A stretch of 64,000 nt of DNA from Coprinellus micaceus (lineage: Eukaryota; Basidiomycota; Agaricomycetes; Agaricales; Psathyrellaceae), in the NCBI GenBank assembly GCA_951394405.1, contig OX596341.1, positions 1,612,001-1,676,000 on the forward strand, read 5' to 3'. The translations under genes were made by a program, and so were the position numbers. Every line of letters starts with the position of its first letter. The first letter of the stretch is position 1. Below, one piece after another: positions 57,607 through 64,000 of the stretch. The notes beneath the pieces are model-generated. The model was given only the letters and a program-made list of their open reading frames with translations. It was not told the DNA's origin and made no database searches.

Positions 57607-59046
57607 ATGGGCATGAGGGGGCGGTCACGAGGGATATCCAAGCACTCTCAGCACCCTTCTTTCTGTCTCCCCACCACCTTCACCCCTCGATCATCGCGTA
57701 GTCAAACACCTCCTCGCGCTACCGGTACTACCTTCATGACTGGTACGGAACCCTCATTAGGGGGGGTGATCGTGGACTGCACAGTTGGGTTCTTAGCTGG
57801 GCTCGTTTCTTCAAGAACGTCGACCAGCTCGGCTAGCGCCCAGGCGCGCGAGGGTTCCGGATCGAATTCCAACGGCAAGCTGAAGAAGCAAGAGAAGGGC
57901 AGGGATAAAGGGAAGGATAAAGACAGGGAGGGAGATTATTCAGAGGAAATGGGGTCGAGGGAGCATCTGGGGAACGGGAGAGAGAGTGGGCGTTATTTTA
58001 CAGAGGGTGGGGGAGGTGGAGGGCCGTCTGGAGGTGGTGGTGGGAGGAATCTGATTCAGTGGGAAGAGGAAGTTGTACCGAAGCGCCAGATCGAGGAATC
58101 GAAGAAGGACAGGCTGACGAGGGTGGCGAACACGACACTGGGCACATTGAAGCGAGGGTCGTACGAGTATCGGGGGGAGATCAACGATATAAGGGAGTCG
58201 ATCAGGCATACGATAAGGGCGACGATATTCTACCCCGAGCGGTCTGAATTGGGCGACTGGAAGAAGAAGCCGAGGAACGACACCCAGGGGAGGCAAGAAC
58301 TGGCTGTTTCGATCCTGAACGTTCCGACGCTGAACGCAGCGAAGATCCTGACCAGCTCCTATCGGTTCCACACGGCGGCTGGTGCGGCGCGGGCTCGGAC
58401 GGGTGTGCTCAACTTTGCGTCTGCGACGCAGCCCGGGGGCGGGTTCAAGAACGGTGCGGAGGCGCAGGAGGAGAGCATCGCGCGGGTCTCGTCGCTGTAC
58501 GCCTCGCTGGACTGCAAAGACGGGAAGAAGTTCTACGACGTGCACCGGAACAACCATTCGCACTTTTACACGCACAGCATGGTGTGGTCGCCAGGGGTTA
58601 TCGTGTTCCAGAACGACCACGGCGAAAGTGTGCAGGGATACGAGATAGACGTGGTGTCATGCGCTGCGGTGAATGCGGGGAAGATACTGGAAGATAAGCT
58701 GTCTTGGCAGACGGCTGAGACGGAGACGCAGATTGAGGGAGCGATGAAGGAGCGGATGGGGAGGATCCTGTATCTGTTTGAGCTCCAGGGGGTGCGGAAT
58801 ATTGTGCTGGGGACATTTGGGACGGGGGTGTTCAAGAACAAGATTTCGGATGTGGCGAGGATCTGGGCGGAGCTGCTGGTGATGAAGGACAGCCGCTTCA
58901 AATACTCGTTCGACAGGATCATCTTTGCCATTACAGGGGACAGCACCTTTGCCGAGTTCAGGGGGAGATTCGAGGGATACACCAAGCAGAAGGAGACGGC
59001 ACGGCCTGCGACGGGGGTCCAGCGGTCGACGTGGATGGGCACGTAG
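57607..59046 (+). CDS. Microbial-type poly(ADP-ribose) glycohydrolase (PARG, DUF2263)
   Basis: A single exon of 479 aa if the ATG at 57607 is used; the in-frame ATG at 57736 (MTGTEPSLGG) is an alternative. The first 150 residues are low-complexity (Lys/Asp/Gly). The conserved domain begins near residue 175 (RVANTTLGTLKRGSY). It shows the PARG signature GGG-x7-QEE in FASATQPGGGFKNGAEAQEE, followed by RVSSLYASL, the YEIDVVSCAAVNAG strand and the phosphate loop VLGTFGTGVFKNK. These match the macrodomain-fold bacterial/fungal PARG family that removes ADP-ribose chains. The two Glu of QEE are the catalytic pair in the family. Its position right after five PARP-like genes suggests a functional link. 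It is 87 bp upstream of IMPDH. Confidence 0.88.
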   Translation: MGMRGRSRGISKHSQHPSFCLPTTFTPRSSRSQTPPRATGTTFMTGTEPSLGGVIVDCTVGFLAGLVSSRTSTSSASAQAREGSGSNSNGKLKKQEKGRDKGKDKDREGDYSEEMGSREHLGNGRESGRYFTEGGGGGGPSGGGGGRNLIQWEEEVVPKRQIEESKKDRLTRVANTTLGTLKRGSYEYRGEINDIRESIRHTIRATIFYPERSELGDWKKKPRNDTQGRQELAVSILNVPTLNAAKILTSSYRFHTAAGAARARTGVLNFASATQPGGGFKNGAEAQEESIARVSSLYASLDCKDGKKFYDVHRNNHSHFYTHSMVWSPGVIVFQNDHGESVQGYEIDVVSCAAVNAGKILEDKLSWQTAETETQIEGAMKERMGRILYLFELQGVRNIVLGTFGTGVFKNKISDVARIWAELLVMKDSRFKYSFDRIIFAITGDSTFAEFRGRFEGYTKQKETARPATGVQRSTWMGT

Positions 59047-59133
59047 CCCCTATGTTTTTGTTTGTAGATGACAAATAAAAGGGATATATATTCTGGCCGA
59101 AATTTTAGAAAGCCTCTGGCAAACTCTGCCCAC

Positions 59134-60999
59134 ATGCCATCGGACACACCATCGTTCCTCCATCCCGCCGACGCTCTCGAGCACCTCGCCGCCTACAATG
59201 AGCCAGATGGCCTCGCCGTCGAAGATCTCATGAACGGCCGCCTCCACGGTGGCCTCACCTACAACGACTTCCTCCTTCTCCCAGGTCGCATCGACTTTCC
59301 CGCCTCGGATGTCGCGACAGAGAGCAAGATCACTCGCAACGTCGTCCTCAAGACGCCCTTCATGAGCAGTCCCATGGACACCGTGACCGAGACCCAGATG
59401 GCCATCCATATGGCGGTGCGTCTTCCCCATATCTCATTATCGGACCATACTCATCTATCTTTCAGCTCCTAGGTGGTGTGGGTGTTATTCATCACAACCA
59501 GTCCCCTGAGGAGCAGGCAGCCATGGTCCGCGCCGTCAAGCGACACGAAAACGGCTTCATCACAGACCCCGTCGTCCTGTCCCCCACCCACAAGGCAGAG
59601 GATGTCTTGGACATCAAGGCCCGCCTTGGATTCTGCGGAATCCCCGTCACTGGTACGTTTTTTCACCCTCATGACTCGTCCCCCTTCTCGAAATGAAGAA
59701 ACATAATCAACCTTCGTTCTGCTGAGTTATAACGCGTGCATAACGCGTGGTATGCGGACACCTTGAATTACACATGTCGGATCTTTTCCCTGCATCCCTT
59801 TACCCTGCTCCCCTTCCCCACCAATTCTTATCTAACCCTTCTCCCCAGATACCGGCAAGCTAGGAGGCAAACTTGTCGGCATCGTCACCGGCCGTGACAT
59901 CCAGTTCGCCGACCCCTCCCTCTCCCTGAGCGAACTCATGACCCACGAGCTCGTCACCGCCCAACAAGGTGTCACCCTCAACGAAGCCAACGAGATCCTC
60001 CGTGTCTCCAAGAAGGGCAAACTCCCCATCGTCGATGCCTCCGGGCGCCTCGTCTCCCTCCTCGCCCGCTCCGATCTCCTCAAAAACCAATACTACCCCC
60101 TCGCCTCCAAGGACCCCGTCACCAAACAGCTTTATGCCGCAGCCGCCGTCGGGACTCGCCCCTCGGACCGCGACCGCCTCACCCTGCTCGTCGATGCCGG
60201 GCTCGACATCGCCATCCTCGACTCCTCCCAAGGCAACTCGATCTACCAGACCGAGATGATCCAATGGATCAAAGCCACCTTCCCCAAACTCGAAGTTATC
60301 GCAGGCAACGTCGTCAACCGCGAACAGGCTGCGTCGCTCATCGCCGCTGGGGCCGACGGCCTCCGCGTCGGCATGGGCTCGGGCTCCATCTGCATCACCC
60401 AGGAAGTCATGGCCGTAGGCCGTCCCCAAGCTACCGCCGTGTACCGCGTCGCCGAGTTCGCGTCCAAGTTCGGTGTCCCCGTTATCGCTGACGGTGGCAT
60501 CGGAAACGTCGGGCACATCGTCAAGGCCCTCGCGCTTGGGGCTGGCGCGGTGATGATGGGTGGGCTCCTCGCCGGCACGGAGGAGGCTCCCGGAGAGTAC
60601 TTTTACCACGAAGGCAAGCGCGTGAAGGCCTACCGTGGCATGGGCTCTCTCGAGGCGATGGAGCAGGGCAAGGGCTCCGCGCCCAAGACCGCCGCTGGCA
60701 AGCCCAAGGTCGTCGAGAACGCCGCGACTTCGAGATACTTCTCCGAGAGCAGCGCGATCAAGGTCGCGCAGGGTGTTTCGGGAGACGTCCAGGATAAGGG
60801 CAGTATCAAGCACTTTTTGCCGTACCTCCATGTGGGCGTGCAGCACAGTTTGCAGGATATTGGGGTGAAGAGTGTGGTTGGGCTCCAGGAGGGGGTGAGG
60901 GAGAAGAGGGTGAGGTTTGAGTTGAGGACGGCGAGTGCGCAGGTTGAGGGAGGTGTGCATGGGTTGAACTCGTATAAGAAGAGGTTGTTCTCTACGTAA
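59134..60999 (+). CDS. IMD: IMP dehydrogenase
   Basis: Three exons, 59134-59415, 59466-59652 and 59849-60999, encode 539 aa, normal for fungal IMPDH. The start [18 protein letters not shown] is followed by [12 protein letters not shown] and the core barrel. A CBS pair comes next ([26 protein letters not shown]). The active-site loop [13 protein letters not shown] holds the catalytic Cys. The flap has [10 protein letters not shown], and the C-terminus ends [14 protein letters not shown] oxidises IMP to XMP with NAD+, the rate-limiting step of guanine nucleotide synthesis, in the cytosol. The gene looks fully intact. The 87-bp gap after PARG leaves very little room for its own promoter. Confidence 0.97.
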
Positions 61000-62307
61000 C
61001 TTCTCTTCGTATCGAGTACCCCTTCCCCATATCTTCCATACGTTCTTGCATATCGCAGAGTGATCCACTTGGGCACTGCTGCGACGATAGGTCGACCGTC
61101 GTAATCTGGTGCTCGTCCAAGTTATCGCAACCGGGGTACGCAAGGTTCGGGTTCCTCGTTGCCGCCCTGGCTTATAAACCATCATTATCTGAGTTACGGT
61201 AGGGGCTTGAATTTACGATCCCCTCCACGATTACCCAAGTTTGAGGCCGCTAGAAAACCGCACATTAAACATCTGTAGCTTTTTGACGTTTGTATCTATA
61301 GTCGCAGCGATGAACATAACTTGTATAACCTCCAAATGAACACAACCGGGCAGGATGAGATCGCGGGCAGCCGACTCCTCGCCGTGTTTGCGTCGGGTTT
61401 GTGTTTGCTTGGACCTCGCGGCCTCGCCCAAACCCTCTCCGTTGGTCATTTGTGACGTCCACATCATCTTCTTCCTTTCTCCAATTCTCCAATGATTCAG
61501 GCGCATACATACATGCATTGGAATCGTTATCTCAATCCTCTATCCTCTCATACACGCCCTAGCGAATATTACGCTGGTGCTTGGGTCGACCGCTACCACG
61601 GATTCGAACATGAGCTGGCCTGGACCTGAAAATGGACCCTTCCCGCTCGTACCTTCCACCCGAGGGCGGGGCTCTTGACTCCAAACTGGCACGTTTGTCC
61701 ATCTCCTTGGGAAACTCGACGTGCTTCTGGGCTTCAACCTAGGCTCGTGACGCTCGCCCCCGTCGGGCCTCTGCAAGGTAACTGGTACGTGCACCCCTCT
61801 CCTCCCCTGCAATATGGGACGTGAACTTCTTATCTGATTCTTACCACTGGCAGGGCTTAGCGCTTAAGTACCCTCCTCCGGATCGCCCAATCACCGGGCA
61901 GCATGACGAACTCCTGCTTGAAACAGGTATGAAATCACCAGGTTATGGCAACGCAAATCATTTCAATCTGTTGTGGGCACGGGCGCTTCTGTCGATCACC
62001 GACATCAGCGCCCACTCGGCTTGGATGGACATCAACCACTCCGAGGATGAGCTCGACGAAGGGGACGAGAAAATGTAACCGAGCCAAGCCGAGGGAGTCG
62101 CCACAAGGTAGCAGGTGTCGCCGGGCTCACCGTGGGATGTGGGATTTGTGAGCCCCAACATCGACCAGCGCGGTGCGCTTGTTGGACGTTTCCGTGATCA
62201 TTTCATTTTGTTTGCTTTCTCCTCTCTTCCTCTTCCTTCCGACGTCGACACCCTACGCCCCCTTCCTGTCTTTTCTCCATCCCATATAACGGACGTCTGA
62301 GCCCGTT
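61000..62307. other. Intergenic, no gene supported
   Basis: A minus-strand frame at 61540-61812 (MQGRRGVHVPVTLQRPDGGE) is open, but its homology is unknown and no flanking exon was found. The rest holds only short frames. Confidence 0.35.
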
Positions 62308-63766
62308 ATGAGTTATCAGTTCGATTCGCGAATCGCGACGTGTTCGTCGGAATCATGGGTGAGTCTCTAGATCTTCAGTTTTGGTCTTCTGGCTAATGGG
62401 AGCGGCAGATGACGAACTCCCTAGGGCAAAGCCCATGTCAGGTCGGGACTGTACTGGCGTACAGAGCGTGTGGTTGGAACCGTAAGCACCCTTCACCAAC
62501 CGGCAAGCCTTGGAAGTCTGACAACCTTCCTAGAGTACTACCTAGGCCAGCTCAATCCCCCCGACTTCGCCGGTTATGCGGACGTTTCCTCCGCCGAGGC
62601 CACCGCCTGCCGCTGCAATACCGTCACATTTATGCTCGTTAGCGCGTGCGCGATATGTCAGGGTGGAGAGAACGCCGAGTACGCACTCATTCTGTCTACT
62701 TTGGCGGCACCTGCAAAGGATCTGACGACCCGTATCATCACAGCTGGATATCGTACAGCAGAGAGTGCTGGGGTACGGTCACTCAGCCGTCGCAAGGCGT
62801 ATATCCGGGAACCCTTCCAAGTGGTATCGCCGTTCCAGCATGGGCTTACTGGGTCTCTGGGGTATGTTTCTGCCTTCCCATCTATGCCCGTTCACGTCCA
62901 ACCGTTCGTTGTCCACGCAGAGACCCAACTTCCAATTCAGCACTGCGATAGCAAAAGACTTCGCTGGCCCCGATTCCACACGACCTGGCTCAAGTCCCTC
63001 GACGAGTACTACCCCACCATCATCAACAAGCACGACAACGGCCGCGGGTACGACTACAACCACAAGCAGCGGTACCACCTCCACCACCGGAACCTCTACA
63101 GGGACTTCCGACACGACCTCAGGCACCGGGACCTCGACGACTGGAACTTCCACTGGGACAACTGGGACGAGTAGCGGTGCATCGGGGTCTACTTCAACAG
63201 GAGGAGGAGGAGACGGCGTGGCGATTCCGAGCGACGCTCCACAACAAGGAAATTCAGGGGCCAACACCACCGGTGGGGACGCTGGGTCCGCGACTTCAAA
63301 ATCGACCAATGTCGGTGCGATTGCTGGGGGTGTCGTAGGGGGTGTGATCGCGCTTCTGCTGCTCGGGTTGCTCATTTTATGCTTGTTGCGTCGCCGTCGG
63401 GCAAGGGCGAGCCTGAGGGAGGCTCATCCGGAGATGTCTGCAGTGCAAGGCGGGGTGGCTACCGATGGTGGGCCCGTGTACGATGTGCGTCTATTTCTTA
63501 TCCGTGATCGCCTCGTCGAACCATACTTACCTCCTAACTTACCTCAGGATTTTGAACTGCCACCCGACTATGCCGCAGTGTACGGCGGGGAGTCGTCCGC
63601 TGGAGATGGAGTTGAAGACTCCACAGAAGAAGCTGGCTCAGCCTCTGCCCAAGCAACGTCGACATCGCGGCCAGCAGCAGGGTCGTCGACGTCAAAATTC
63701 CCTGATCCTCACGCACCTCTTCCGTCGACAAGAATACAGTCGGTTCATAAACCGCCACTACCCTAG
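62308..63766 (+). CDS. Surface protein F: Cys-rich ectodomain, long Thr/Ser stalk, one TM helix
   Basis: The ATG at 62308 (MSYQFDSRIATCSSESW) gives exon 1 to 62358; exon 2 is 62409-62481. Later exons supply NSLGQSPCQV, CRCNTVTFMLVSACAICQGG, WISYSREC and LPSGIAVPAWAYW. A long Thr/Ser/Gly stalk follows, probably O-glycosylated, then GDGVAIPSDAPQ. The TM (GAIAGGVVGGVIALLLLGLL) ends in LRRRRAR and leads to a tail with PPDYAAVYGG. The gene ends with TAG at 63766 after a last exon from about 63548. A complete member of the family of A-E; its stalk is the longest in the window. Confidence 0.8.
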
Positions 63767-64000
63767 GGATACTTTTGGGTCACGTTCGTTACATCGCATT
63801 GTACATCTATACTCACCCAATACATTCGTTCAGATCGAGCAGAACTTCAGAGCGGAACCTTCGAATCAGTGGAATGGGCCGGTCAAGACGTTCTTCGAGA
63901 CAGCAATATAAGCGCTCATGCGCCAAAAATAGCTTGTGGCTTCAAACTCGTCCTGCCTGGAACGGCTACACCCACGCAGATCCGAACGCTCTAGGTCCAC
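63767..64000. other. 3' flank to window end
   Basis: No gene is seen in the last 234 bases. Confidence 0.4.

Noticed and set aside
58059..59147. Minus-strand frames opposite PARG
   Set aside because: The PARG frame has unmistakable family signatures; the opposite frames do not.

Overview
The window is nuclear DNA of a filamentous basidiomycete, most likely Agaricomycetes. Genes are cut by many 45-80 base GT-AG introns. Several families here are typical of that group: KDZ transposase with a CxC2-type cysteine cluster, fungal TET/JBP dioxygenase, and single-pass surface proteins with a CxCNTVxYxLxSACxxCQ ectodomain. Assignments rest on motif recognition and hand splicing; no database search was possible.

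Layout. 1-10 kb: the 3' part of a Gln/Pro-rich Def1/UBAP2-like gene, then three surface-protein genes (+, -, +). Two of these sit in a decayed segmental duplication that also copied the end of the Def1-like gene. 10-42 kb: three paralogous coiled-coil genes that look like alpha-helical pore-forming proteins. The first and third look intact. The middle one is split by a 21.3 kb KDZ transposon bounded by the 8-bp target duplication GGTCGCGA. It is also hit by a 308-bp MITE, whose second, apparently identical copy lies just upstream, and by a 469-bp MITE sitting on a splice acceptor. The KDZ element carries an Ulp1-type protease, a Zn-cluster/coiled-coil protein, several unknown genes, the KDZ transposase and a TET/JBP-type 2OG-Fe(II) dioxygenase with its catalytic residues.

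38-44 kb: a fourth surface protein, the third pore-former-like gene and an MFS transporter. 46-59 kb: five PARP-like ADP-ribosyltransferase genes (four on the minus strand, one divergent) next to a microbial-type PARG gene, so writers and a probable eraser of ADP-ribose lie side by side. The first PARP-like gene is a fusion: surface ectodomain, transmembrane helix, cytoplasmic zinc-finger-like modules and ART domain. An IMP dehydrogenase gene follows 87 bp after PARG, and a sixth surface protein ends the window.

Reading of the whole: two conserved housekeeping genes (Def1-like, IMPDH) bracket a fast-evolving accessory region of paralogous surface proteins, ADP-ribosylation enzymes, pore-former-like genes and transposons. 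The strongest candidate for an undescribed system is the receptor-ART fusion within the ADP-ribosylation cluster. A role in signalling, defence or self/non-self recognition is inference only.
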